A DNA stretch of 64,000 nt, taken from positions 1,924,501-1,988,500 of the forward strand of contig BLAL01000011.1 in NCBI GenBank assembly GCA_015698045.1. The letters run 5' to 3'. The translations under genes were made by a program, and so were the position numbers. Under the pieces are notes generated by a model that worked only from the letters and a program-made list of their open reading frames with translations, searched no databases and had not been told where the DNA came from. Position 1 is the first letter of the stretch, and each line of letters opens with the position of its first letter. Shown here piece after piece: positions 12,750 through 24,172 of this stretch. Source of the stretch: Rhizophagus clarus. Lineage: Eukaryota; Glomeromycota; Glomeromycetes; Glomerales; Glomeraceae.

Positions 12750-13527
12750 CTAAAAACTATTGTAAAATTCTACAAAGGGAAAATCCTTGATGTAATAAAT
12801 GATGAGACCAAATACTAATATAATACCAGCAACTACAAATATTTAAAAAAATTATTAAATTGCCATTTTTATTTTTAAAAATTTATTCAATAAGTTGGAT
12901 ACTTACATGAATACTGCCGTACAAAATCCCAAGATGAATTATTTGGTACGATATTGCTAACAATAGATTGAGAATTATTATCAAAAGATTGTATATCTGA
13001 ATCTGACGGAAGAGGACAATAATCGTCATCATCTTCAAATTCATTATATTCATTAGATCTGCCGAAGACACCTTGTTTTTCGTATTTAAAAGTAGTTTCA
13101 ATAAACCCTTTTGTTGAAGAGGAAATAGACGGAGCAAATTCTGGTTCAGGTATCGGTTGTGTAGAATTCCTTTCTTCTTGTATTGTAGAAACAGTGGATG
13201 ATCCATAATTAAAACCGTTATTATTATTTTGCGGTGAACTTGAAAGTTGATCTTCCCTAACATCTTGAGAATCTAGAACGCTCCATGTTTCAGTTGCATA
13301 AGAAGGATTATAACGATAGTCGTCATCATCATATAAATCATTATTTATTACATTCCAGGAACTTGTAAACCGAGAATTTCGGCCGTAATAATCTAAAAAA
13401 TTTATTTAAAAAGTTCTTATTTTTAGGAAAAGGATATCGAAGCATCACCTCCTTTATCAATTATTAAAAAAATAATAATAATAATAATAATTAATATGTG
13501 ATAAAATAAATAGTTACCTTGAGACAT
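12750..13527 (-). CDS. Acidic, Ser/Asn-rich tail-anchored membrane protein, 3 exons (unknown function)
   Basis: Complement exons 13518-13527, 12907-13392 and 12750-12832 splice in phase (GTAACT..TTAG; GTAAGT..TGTAG) to 192 residues starting MSQDYYGRN. The first coding exon is 10 nt. Residues 5-160 are polar and acidic (DDDD clusters, YNPSYATETWSVLDSQ, NEYNEFEDDDDY). A single hydrophobic segment AGIILVFGLIIYYI (about 167-180) is followed by a 12-residue tail KDFPFVEFYNSF, i.e. the layout of a tail-anchored protein with cytosolic N-terminus. I do not recognise a domain. A longer open frame in another phase of the same exon is lysine/leucine-rich and looks like a shadow. Target membrane (ER, peroxisome, vacuole) cannot be read from sequence. 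Confidence 0.72.
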
Positions 13528-15436
13528 TTTTTCCCGATCTTCAATTAAATTAAATTAGTTTATCTTTGATATTCTGCTTTTCTTACTCTTTTTTTATATT
13601 AAATGGAGAAAAAGTTAAGAAAAGGAAAAAGCTGAAGAGAAGAAAAAGAAAAGAACGTGTTAGTGAATAAATTTTAAATTTAAACCTGTATTTATATACT
13701 TGTGAAAACAAATCTCTTTCAGTTTTTAGTTGTACGAAACACATTAAGATAGCAGGTCATAAGGTCAAAACTGTCAGATCCGCAGCATAACAATCAAATT
13801 ATGACTTGATTTGGTATAGCACCGGTTTAAAAGTACATTATATATAAATAATTAAACATTTCGGAGATTTCTAACGTTTACAATTCCGCAGCTGCTTTGC
13901 TCTTCCGGACTTTTTTTCCGGTGGCCGCAATTCGGATAGATTGAATCATCTGTAGCTAAAAATAGCCCTTAACTGCGTATTTTACTTTTGAAATAAATAA
14001 ACAACTAATTTTTAAGTAACCTTCTGCATTTCGGATTCACAAAAAAGTGGTATACCACTCTTTAGTATAATTATACTTATATTAGGTTATAGTACTACTC
14101 TATAACCTGCCCTATAACCTAGCTAACATAATCATAATCTGATTACCACTCTATAACTATGCTTCTTACTGGTTGCCAGAATATTCTAAACCAATCAAAA
14201 CAATTTTATATGATTAATTTTATCAACCAGTAAAGAAGCCTACCTAGTCCTTTATATGCTGGTATAATATTCTTTAGGCCTTTTTTACTATTTTTTTTTA
14301 CTATTTATGTTTTTATATTGGTATAATTTTATAATTTAACTACCACTCCATTTTTTAATCTAACTACCTCCTTTTTATTCTTATTTTATACCTTATTTAT
14401 GAGCCAAATTTTGCATTAAGAATGCAAACTTTCTGTATCTGTTTAAATATTGGATTTTATATTAAATTAAAATATTTACTTTTTATACTTATTTGGTTAC
14501 CTATAAAATATCTGCATATATATTATATAAAATATTTTTAGTCATTTTTTTTTTTAAAAAAAAACTGAATTAAATATATATAAACTTTATTTAATAAATG
14601 CAAATAGTATATATAAGTATGCAATATATAAACAATTTCAATCAAAAGCCAATTTATACTATAGCTGAAAAATTAAGTAATTGAAATATTTTTTTTTACT
14701 TTTAAGGCGTTGGTAACACAATCATCTTTATTAACGAAAAAATTAGGCAGATATTAATTACAAATAGAGAAAGCTCCTAGGGTCCAAACCCCTCTGTTCA
14801 ACCATATCGCCTCAAGTAATTGAAATATAAATTTAATTTTATAGCATTTATAATATAAAAATTTTACTAATAATTTAGTAATTCAGCTTTTAATTTTTTT
14901 TTCTTCAAAAATTTTATATATGAAATTTTTTTTCAATTTTTAAAAATTTTCACTTAATATAATAATATTTTTTAAAAATTTAATAAAAACTAATTCAACT
15001 AAAATATGAAAACTGTTTTTACTATTTTATATTATTTTAGAAAAACAAAATCAAAAAAAATAAAATTGTTATATCTAAAAAACAAAAATTATAAAATATA
15101 ATATCATAATAATAATTTTAATACTAAACCTAAATAAATCTAATTTTATTGGATATATTTTATATAAATTTTTTTTAAACTAATGAAATATATCTTAATA
15201 ATAACTATTACTACTTTTCAGTCAAAAAGATCATCATAATTTTGAATTATTTTCTCCATATTAATATATATATTGGTATACTCTTTATAAAAAAAATATT
15301 ATGCATTATTTGTTCAAACAAAAATTATCTTTTATTAGTTTCAAATGATGATTTAAAAATAAATTATTTATTTATAAAAGAATCTTTTAAAAAAATAAAA
15401 AAAATCTGATTTATAAAGAATATATTTTTTATAATA
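13528..15436. other. Edge of gene island: promoter, then repeat-rich non-coding DNA
   Basis: The first 400 bp are the upstream region of the tail-anchored gene, with a GC-richer patch at 13890-13930. Beyond 14.0 kb the sequence becomes AT-rich with no ORF. CTATAACCT motifs repeat at about 14080-14130, and GGTATAAT recurs at about 14273 and 14319. One SINE-like insertion lies at 14690-14813. Confidence 0.5.
14690..14813 (-). mobile_element. SINE-like insertion with 15-bp target duplication
   Basis: The 15-bp direct repeat AAGTAATTGAAATAT occurs at 14675-14689 and 14814-14828, immediately flanking a 124-bp body. Read on the minus strand, the body has a head with GGTTTGGACCC (B-box-like), and ends in ACGCCTTAAAAGT plus a poly-A tail. 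The tail resembles the 3' end of the copy at 46927-47068 (GCCTTTAAAAGG then A). Size, A tail and duplication are those of a LINE-mobilised SINE. Confidence 0.75.
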
Positions 15437-18436
15437 TACATCGGAAAAGTTATATAGGTTCAGATCTGCAGTGATCTGTGATTTTAGCAGATTGCCGCTT
15501 TTTTTTATGTAATTTTATTAAGAATCTGCACAATACTGCAAGAATTATTTTTTGTATTTTTTTAAAGATTTTTTGATCAAAAATTTGTGATAGTCTCCAA
15601 AATTGCAGATTTTTAAAAACACTTCGCACAAAAATCTTTAGAGATCTTCACATTTTCTAATAAACTTTATATAAACTTTTTTTTTATTTTAATAACTTTA
15701 ACTTGTTTTAACACTTAGATTTTTAATAAATAATGTTTTTTTACAACACTTTAAAGATTCCAAAAAAAAGTTAATATTTTTTAAAATTTATTAACAAACA
15801 TTAACACTAATGTTCATCATTTCTTTGAGTCCAGAATACTAAAGAAAATTGTAGACTCTCTATTTCGATGTAGGTCCTAGACACCTAATGAAAGTAGCGA
15901 TCATTTATGAAATTGCTAAACATGCTAGTGTTGTTAAAGAAGTTACTGTTATACCCAGATTTTAAAGAATTAGTGGAAAAAATTCCACTTTCAACATGAA
16001 GGCCGTTCGTGATCTCTGGCTCCATTCGAAGGTATAACCTTTTTTTTATTATTTTTGGTTTGACGAACGTTATCTAAGTTTGATTTTTTATTTTTATATC
16101 TTGTAGGCCGAAAAAAGGTTTCTTGTTAAACTGAAACTTTTTTGTGGCAATTTTGATCAGTCTCGGCATTGGTCATATGACTTCAAGATCAGTTGATAAT
16201 CTCAAAAAATTTTTAACCATTTTTTCTATCTTCGAAATGTGGAGCCGTCTAAGATTTTCAGCCGAAACTCTTTTGAAATGCTGAAACATTTGCAAGTTTT
16301 GGTATAAATTTGATATATGTATTCCTACAAAAAAAAGAAACATTAATGATACAGGCTCACGAAACAAATCCACTTACTTTAATTCTAAAGTTCAACCAGT
16401 TCTTCGCCAGTTCTAAAGTCTAGAAGAGTCCTATAAAAGAAAAGAACGTTAGCAACGTTCTAAAAAAAATATATATATATTGCAAGAAGGAAAAAAAACA
16501 CTTACCCTTTCACTAATTCCAAAGTTTATTATCGGTAGTGCCTCAGCCACTTTGGTACAATTTGAAAGTTTAATGTAAAACATTCAAAATATTTTTTTTT
16601 ATTATTAATTTTATTTAAAAAGCGTTGGCTAATATTCGTTTTTACTTTTCGTAGGCCTAGAACACCAAACATGTGATCGGGATTCCTTTTCTAAAATAAT
16701 TTTGAAAAAAAAATTTTTTTATTTACTTCAACAAATGTTATCTAATGTTTATTTTCATTTTTTTTAGATTTGAAAGAAGCAAACTGCAGTATTTTGAAGG
16801 TAAAAAAACTTTGAAATAGTTTTTTTTTTATTTTTTATTTAAACAAACGTTACTAATGTTTGTTTTTAATTTTTTTTGCAAGTCCAGAATGCCAAGCCGC
16901 TTCCAGATTTCATTTCGAAGGTAACTTTGAAAATTTTTTTTTTATCTTTATTTCAACAAATGTTAATATTCGTTTTTACTTTTTGTAGGTCCAAAATTCT
17001 ATTTCGAAGCAGATCGGAGTATTTTGAAGGTGAAAATAAACTTTGAAATTTATAATTTATAATTTTTTTAATGAACGTTGCTAACGTTTATTTTTATTTT
17101 TATTTTTTTTTTTAAATCCAAACGAAGTCTAAATTCTATTTGAAAGTAAGCCTTCAAATCCTTTAATTTATTATTTTATTTAGTGAACGTTGCTGATGTT
17201 CAAAATTTTTATTTTTAGGTCCAAATGTTTTATTTTGAAGGCTGGACTCTATTTAAAGGTGAACCTTCGATTTTTTTTGTTTTTATTTATGGTTTATTAA
17301 ATGAAACATTAATATGAACATTTCATTTTCATTTAGAAGAATTTCGAGAGTAATACTTTAAAATTCTTCTTTTTTTATTTTTTTTTAACGAGCATTTTAC
17401 TAATGTTTGTTTCATATTTTTTTAGGTCCAGAACTCCACCCTGAGGCGATAGAGCATTTCAAAGGTAAAAAACTTTGAAATTATTTTTTTTTTCTTTGAT
17501 TTTATGTAACAAAACGTAAGTTAATGTTTTAATTTTATTTTTTTTAGGTCCACGACTTCTTGGAAGCTCCTTGGAACAAAATTTTGAAAGGTAAGCTTCG
17601 AAATTATTAAATTTTTGTTATTTTTTTTTAATGAAACGTTTAGCTAACGTTTTTGTTTTATTTTTGTAGGTTTGAAGCTGCTGGATATTCCTTGGCTGAA
17701 TTTTGAAGGTAAATAAGCTTTGATTTTTCTTTATTTTTTTAAACAAAACATTGACTAACGTTTCAATTTACTTTTATTTTTTAGGTCCAAGGCTTCCTGA
17801 ACATTTAATATACGGAATTTCGAAAGTTAAAAACCTTGAAATTTACTATTATTTTATTAACAAAACGTAAACTGCCATTTCGTTTAGATCACAGATTTCT
17901 GAATACCTTCTGAAACGTAATTTCAAAATTATTTCTTTTTTCTTTATTTAAATGAAAACAGTAACTAATGTTTCGCTATTCTTTATTATAGGTTTTCAGT
18001 TTTCTTTAGATGTGATGATATTTTCGCATTTTAACGTGTTTTGTTAAATCAAAAAAGTTAAAAGTTGTTTGTTAGAATTGAACCAACTGGAACAATATCC
18101 AAACTATTAACAACAATACAATTTGAACATCTGTAAAGAAAAAAAAAGAGGACTTTTAATTAGTGCATTTAATTAGCAAATAGAATAGTTTAGTATATGT
18201 ACTTTTAAATTTGTAAATATCTTTAATTAATAAATTGATATTAGTTAATATTAAGTGCCTAATTATAAATTTGCTTTAGTGTTTTTGAAAAATTTCGCAG
18301 GTTTTTTTGTACTTGCAGATCTGTGCAGAAATCCATGAAATTTTTCAGTGCTGTGCATCGGCATGTTCTCAGATTTGCGCAGAAATATACTCTGCAGAAT
18401 TGTACAGATCTGCAGACCAAAATTTTTCCTGATGTA
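15437..18436. mobile_element. Non-autonomous TIR element 1 (CATC(A)GG ends, TA flanks) with exon-like tandem array
   Basis: The left end reads TACATCGGAAAAGTTATATA and then CAGATCTGCAG; the right end, inverted, reads TACATCAGGAAAAATTTTGG and then TCTGCAGATCTG. Both sit on a TA dinucleotide (15437-15438, 18435-18436), as in Tc1/mariner-type target duplication. Subterminal regions repeat TCTGCA/TGCAGA motifs. The interior (about 15.83-18.0 kb) is an array of short cores separated by T-rich spacers. No transposase is visible; it would have to be mobilised in trans. Confidence 0.65.
16000..17990 (+). repeat. Degenerate tandem array of exon-like cores and intron-like spacers
   Basis: Roughly a dozen diverged units of about 110-120 bp. 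Each has a core of about 40 bp that often starts GTCCA and ends TTTTGAAG or TTTCGAAG, followed by GTAA/GTGA, then a T-rich spacer with a palindrome-like AACGTTnCTAACGTT, and ends TTTTTTAG or TTTTGTAG before the next core. Clear examples have boundaries near 16799, 16919, 17029, 17147, 17262, 17464, 17591 and 17708. No long frame runs across the array. Confidence 0.65.
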
Positions 18437-18834
18437 AATAATTTTTTAAAATGTAATTGCTTCTTAAAATAAATGGTTATAAAGCAAAGTATTAATTATA
18501 TAATTATATTTTGTTGTATTACAGTATGATAGCTATCACCTATAAATTATACAGTCTAAAATTTTAAATATGCAGCTATTTAAATTATGTAACTTAATTT
18601 TATAGTATTTTATTAATTACTATATATATTTTTTACTATATTTTTATATTTTTCTATAGAATTTTTGCAAAATCCATAAAAATTCCATAAAAATAAGTCT
18701 GAAATTTTATGTTTTTACTATTATTACTTATTAAAATTGTCAATTTTAAACATTAATATTATTTAAATTTTTTAATAAATTTTGTAAAATAAATCAATAA
18801 AAATATATACATCAGGAAATTTTATAGTGCGAAA

Positions 18835-19210
18835 AGTTGCGCAAGATTACGCATCGTAATATTTCGTAAGTTTCCAGACCCGCCACAAGTTTGCGGAAGA
18901 GTAATATTTCGTAACTTTTTAAAATATTTCGAAATATTATGATATGCAAAATTTCGTAATTTTACGGTTCGTAATATTCCGTAATTTTACGCATTCGCAA
19001 TATTTCGTAATTTTACATAATATTTCGTAAGTTTCCAGACCCGCCGCAAGTTTGCGTAAGCGTAATATTTTGTAACTTTTTAAAATATTTCGAAATATTA
19101 CGATATGCGTAATTTTACGGTTCGTAATATTGTGTAATTTTATTGCGTAATATTTCGCAACTTTTTAAAATATTTTGACGATTCGTAATTTTACATAAAT
19201 ATTTTGTAAT
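18835..19210. repeat. Left subterminal array of TACGAAATATT/CGTAATATTTCG motifs
   Basis: Short imperfect copies of CGTAATATTTCGTAA and their reverse complements, including two copies of GTTTCCAGACCCGCC..AAGTTTGCG about 156 bp apart. They may serve as protein-binding sites near the transposon end. Confidence 0.7.
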
Positions 19211-19624
19211 GTTTCAAAATTCATTTTTGTACTATAAGTTTATATAATGTATATTTTATTAGATATAATATATGAATTAAATTATAAAAAATTACAAGTA
19301 TTTATTACTATATACAGAATATATAAAAGTAAAAAAAGAAAGAGTAACGATACAATTAGATGTAAAAAGAAGAGAAACAGCTATAGTAACGTTGGTATTA
19401 GATATAAAGATAAAAGAAATATTGCTAGTATTGTTAGTGTTGTTAATATTAGAGTAAAAAGAGTTAAAGAAACAGTAGAAACATGGATATTATCGTTAGT
19501 ATTAAAGTACAAGTAAAAGAAAAAAAGGAAATGTAGATAGTATTATTAGTATTACGATATAAAGTAACAATTAGGGTAAAAAACGCGTTAGTATTAAAAC
19601 AATTAGTATTAATAAACAAATATT

Positions 19625-20105
19625 TCTATACCTGCAAAGAATAAACTAAAAATAAAAGAAAGAGGAAAAATAAACATGTTGTTGGTATTAAGTAAAAGGA
19701 GTAAAAAAAATATAATTAGTATTGTTAGTATCGTTAGTATTGAAGTAAAAGTAAAAAGGAATAAAGGAAATATGGATATTATTGTTAGTATTACGACACA
19801 AAGTAACAGAGGTAAAAAGAAAATGAAAATAATTAGTATTAATAAACAAATATTTCTATACCTGCAAAGAATAAACTAAAAATAAAAGAAAGAGGAGACA
19901 AAATAAAAAATAAACATGTTGTTAGTATTAAGTAAAAGGAGTAAAAAAAACATAATTAGTATTGTTAGTATCGATCGTTAGTATTAAAGTACAAGTAAAA
20001 AGAAATAAAGGAAACATGTATATTATTGTCAGTATTACGATACAAAGTAAAAAAGAAGTAAAAAATAATGAAATAATTATTATTAATAAACAAATATTTC
20101 TATAC
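19625..20105. repeat. Two tandem copies of a ~240-bp unit
   Basis: The phrase CAAATATTTCTATACCTGCA followed by AAGAATAAACTAAAAATAAA recurs about 234 bp apart (about 19617 and 19848), with a third partial copy at about 20089, each followed by similar TTAGTATTGTTAGTATCG blocks. Open frames here are low-complexity Ile/Ser/Lys strings without a convincing start or domain, so I treat them as non-coding. Confidence 0.6.
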
Positions 20106-20399
20106 CTGCAAAGCAATAAATTATGAAATATATGTAAATATTCTGTATATAATTAAAAAATATTGAACAAAAGGATAAAGAAATAATAAAAAGAAGAGAA
20201 AAATATTGAATAAAAAAATAAAGAAATAAAGAGACAAAAAATAAATAGGACAAAAAACGCGTGCAGATTAAATCACATGTAAGGATCAGCCTAATTTTGA
20301 TTGGCCAGAAAATACGATACTGTATGCACAATCATATCATGCAGATTTATTTATTTAATTATCAACAACGCGGGCGTGACATAAATAAATCATGACTGA

Positions 20400-20520
20400 A
20401 ACTTGTGTTCAATTTGTGTTCAATTTGTGTTGATAATTCTGGTAAAAAATTATTAATTTTGGCCAAATTTCGTTAAATTTGTTAAATTTGTGTTGAATTT
20501 GTGTTGAATTTGTGTTGCGT
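20400..20520. repeat. Short tandem repeat GTGTTGAATTT
   Basis: About seven near-copies of TTGTGTTCAATT / TTGTGTTGAATT, just upstream of the Myb-like gene and inside TIR element 2. Confidence 0.6.
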
Positions 20521-20964
20521 AATTTTTTATTTATCACAAGGGGATGATATTTAGTAATTGCATGTACGATGTACAAGATTTTTTTTTATGATTTTTTTAA
20601 GAAATGTACGCAAAATATTTAATCAGAATATAATTATTTTTAATTAAATTGATTAAAAAAAATTAATTTTTTTAAGAAATGTATGCGAAATATTTAAAAT
20701 TCAATAGAATGTGCTAATAATAAATTGTTTTATTTTTAAATATGATATATTGATATTTATATTTAAAACAATTAAACATGTACATGATTTAATTAATATG
20801 TTTAATGATGAAAAGTGTAATAAATTAAATTTTAATTGAAACGAGAAATAAAATCAAACCAAAGAGGTATTGTTCAAATTTTATTTAAAGTGACATTTTA
20901 CGACTTTCTTTCAAATTTTTACTCATCCCAAAATCAAATTATAAAAATCAAATCTAAACTAATA

Positions 20965-21589
20965 ATGCCTCGCCACACACGTTCACGTCGTTCCCACTAT
21001 AACGTCCATTGGAACTGGGCTATGATGGACGAACTTGTTGACATACGCCAAGACAGAAACCACGCCTACCACAATATTAATGGTAGAAGCCACTATGATT
21101 TTTGGGACTCTGTTGCCAATAGGTTCATATGACTAATATCTATAATTTCTTTAAGAAAGAATTTAAATTCAAATTAACCAATCCATTTAATTGAATCAGA
21201 ATAAATAGAATATTTCGAACGAGGGTTTCTGGGCAACAGTGCAGCCAAAAGTGGAGGAACCTCGTCAGGGATTACCATGTAAGTAAATAAATAAAATTAC
21301 ATTCATATAAATTAAATGTATTTATTGAATATTCAAACTGATTTTGATATTTAGAACTATGTCCTTTATCGTAATGGTAACCCTGGGCGGCGGCTGTGGA
21401 CGCGTACCGGCCAAAGATATTATCGCGAATTTAGAACGAGATTTTGGGAGAGGCCGGGTAATTATACTATAATAAAATTTATAATTAATATTTACGTTCA
21501 TGTTTTAAATTTGATAAATTTGATCAATTTTAGTCACGCGTGACGATCGTAGGAGAAGGAGAAACTTACCTACGTATCGTAGAAGATAA
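20965..21589 (+). CDS. Myb/SANT (trihelix-like) DNA-binding protein, 4 exons
   Basis: Exons 20965-21122, 21200-21278, 21355-21457 and 21534-21589 join in phase at canonical sites (G|GTTCAT..TCAG; GTAAGT..TTAG; GTAATT..TTAG) to 131 residues without a stop. The start is MPRHTRSRRSHYNVHWNWAM; the in-frame upstream ATG at 20836 would add an unlikely 43-residue leader. The pattern W-N-W..M..L..IR....FWDSVANRI..IF..RVSGQQCSQKWRNLVRDY is a three-helix Myb/SANT-like domain, where GQQC..KW..L is the recognition helix region. The C-terminus is arginine-rich (TRDDRRRRRNLPTYRRR), probably nuclear-localising and DNA-contacting. Exons are far more GC-rich than the surroundings. It is the only intact gene between the TIRs of element 2, so it may be a transposon-encoded DNA-binding component or a captured host gene. 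Confidence 0.78.
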
Positions 21590-22484
21590 TTATTTTTATT
21601 TTTTTATTTATTAAGTGAGTAGCTAGGCCCAGTCCGTACCAAATATCGGCTGGAGACTCACGTTTTTTTTGGGCTGTGACTGATACTGACGTCCACGCCG
21701 TACAGCCTGGGTACTATTTTATAAAATAGTAGCGAACAAGTATCAAATGTGTATTTTTTTATTAAGTTATAATAAAAATTAGAATTTACTTTAATTTTAA
21801 CATAAAAATTGTAAATGATAAAAAATTCGTAAATAAAAATAAATTTGTTTTCCCAAACTTAAAAAAAAAGGTGTTTATATTATTTTTGATTATTCAATAG
21901 TATCACATGCCCCTTGTATACGTTCTACTGCATACGTAGCTTTAACGTAATATTAAATTTTTGAAATATTTTAACCGTAATATTATGCAGGTTTACAGTC
22001 TCGTAAATTTTCGAAATATTTTAACCGTAATATTACGCAGGTTTACAATCTCGTAAATTTTCGAAATATTTCAACCGTAATATTACGCAGGTTTACAGTT
22101 TCGTAAATTTGCAGAATATTTTGACCGTAATATTACGCAGGTTTACAGTTTTGTAAATTTTCGAAATATTTCAACCGTAATATTACGCAGGTTTACAGTT
22201 TCGTAAATTTTCGAAATATTTTAACCATAATATTGCGTAAATCTTACGATATTGAAAACTTGCGTAATATTTTGACCGTAATATCACATAAATCTTACGA
22301 AATTGTAAACTTATGTAATATTTCGAAATTTTTCGAAATATTATGCCATAAACTTTCGTAAACTTACAAAATCGTAAACTTACGCAATTTTTCGCCCTAT
22401 AAAATTTCCTGATGTAGTTTATTTACTTTATTATTTTATCAGTTAAAATTTTATTCTATACAATTTAATTCATAATTTATAACA

Positions 22485-22615
22485 ATTTAAAATTACCTAA
22501 TTTATAAGTTTTATAACAGTTTAAAATTACCTAATTTATAAGTTTTATAACAGTTTAAAATTACCTAATTTATAAGTTTTATAATAGTTTAAAATTACCT
22601 AATTTATAAGTGATA
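22485..22615. repeat. Tandem repeat, ~38-bp unit, about 4 copies
   Basis: Unit contains AATTACCTAATTTATAAG followed by TTTTATAACAGTTTAAA; copies are nearly identical, indicating a recent expansion. Confidence 0.85.
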
Positions 22616-22971
22616 ACCACTATAAAAACTAAAAAAAGTATAAATTATTATATTAAAAATAGAAAAAAAAATAATTATCAATTATAATAATATAAATATT
22701 ACTTAATATATCTGAAATTTTAAAAGTTTTAAGAATTTGTGATCTCTTAAAATTTAAAAATTTATATTTATTTTTATCAAATATTGGTAATAATAAAAAT
22801 ATTTTTTCATTTATGCTCTTTATTTATTTAATTCATCTGTAATATAATGAATTATTATAATATATATATCAAAAAATTAAATTTATAATAATAAATATTA
22901 TAGTAAATCTTGCAATTATTTTAGTATATTATAACATAAGCCTATAGTATAATTGATTTATTATTTAGTTT

Positions 22972-23003
<32 letters not shown>

Positions 23004-23749
23004 CATCAACATGGTGGGTCATACTTGATAACACAAATGTTAAGAAATACATTCAAATCTACATAAATATAGACTATCAATAAAATATTTCTCTATTAAT
23101 TATATTATATATGCTACTGCTTTTAAGGAATACAGCCAACTAGTCACCATGAGTCAATGGTGACATAAAACATGAAAAACTTAAAAATTTGACCAATGAC
23201 CACCCCATATTGAAATACCCATCTATCCATACCTTATACTTACTAAATATACTATTCAGACTTTTAGTCCTATTATTATCTTTAGTTTCCACAAACTTTA
23301 ATTTTTTCTTCCAAAAATCTATACCACGTAATTGTTCTAATTTAACTTGATAAATATTATGATGTTTCCAAATCAAATGTTTAAACTGGAGGACTAATGT
23401 ATCAATGACTTCTCTCGTGATTTTATATATACTTTGTTTAGGAATTTTTAACTTTTTTAGAAAATCACTGAAACTTTTAGGTATAATTCCTTTGGCTAAG
23501 CATAATATTCCAATATTAGAGGAATTCTAACAATCAAGATTGTCTATATTGGTGAAGATATCATTGTGATCAAATATTAACTTTATCCTATATAAACAAA
23601 ATGATCAAATTAAATAGTTGATTTTTAGAATTATGAACTATCACTACTCTCATATTTTGCGTGGCAGAACATGACCATAAATGTTGGTAGGTTTCTAATT
23701 CAGTATTACATAGCGCATATTTTTAACTGTCAGTGTAAACTGATGGTAA

Positions 23750-24172
23750 TCATTTACATAAGTTATCTTGAGTAGGTAACTCTTTAGCATGTAGTTTAAT
23801 TTTAAAAAAGTTGAATCTAGAATCAAATGCAAATGTATCATCAAATTTGTCTTTGATGTATCTAAAAGTAAGTGACCAATCAAATGATTCTAAATCAGAT
23901 AGTAAAATGAAATATCTATTCCTATTTAACGTTAAAAATTGTTCAATGTATTGTGTCTCTTTAATGTCTTTAACCATAAGTGTGATATTTCTTTCTATAG
24001 GCTTGTGATTCCAATATATTGAACCATTATAGACAAGTAATTTAGGATCAATTACCAAACATTCTTTACTATATGTTTCTTTAGCTAATTTGTCTACAAT
24101 ATTACTATGATCATCAGAGTCATGAGCTTTCACTTTTTGTAGCGTAATGATTAAATCTTTAAATCTGATCAA
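23750..24172 (-). pseudogene. LINE RNase H C-terminal part and tail
   Basis: KVKAHDSDDHSNIVDKLAKE is the C-terminal His/Asp portion of an RNase H domain (V-K-A-H...N..D.LAKE). The upstream half lies in broken sequence at about 24.2-24.5 kb (for example a recognisable YTDESF-like region). The following 90 residues match the basic tail usual in this LINE type. Confidence 0.7.

Larger units (their letters stand above)
18808..22416. mobile_element. TIR element 2 (CATCAGG ends, TA flanks) carrying a Myb-like gene
   Basis: Left end TACATCAGGAAATTTTATAG at 18808-18827 is matched, inverted, at 22397-22416; similarity continues through GCGAAAA(A/G)TTGCG. TA at both borders fits a 2-bp target duplication. 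About 400 bp inside each end consists of repeated CGTAATATTTCGTAA-like motifs (18835-19210 and 21940-22395), inverted relative to each other. The only intact gene inside is the four-exon Myb/SANT protein at 20965-21589. The termini closely resemble those of element 1, 370 bp to the left. Confidence 0.72.

Noticed and set aside
12883-13263. 126-codon minus-strand frame
   Set aside because: Competes with the spliced tail-anchored gene in a different phase; the spliced frame ends in a membrane anchor and uses good splice sites.
19247-20331. Open frames on both strands in TIR element 2
   Set aside because: Low-complexity strings from tandem TTAGTATTG repeats; no start context, domain or splice signals.
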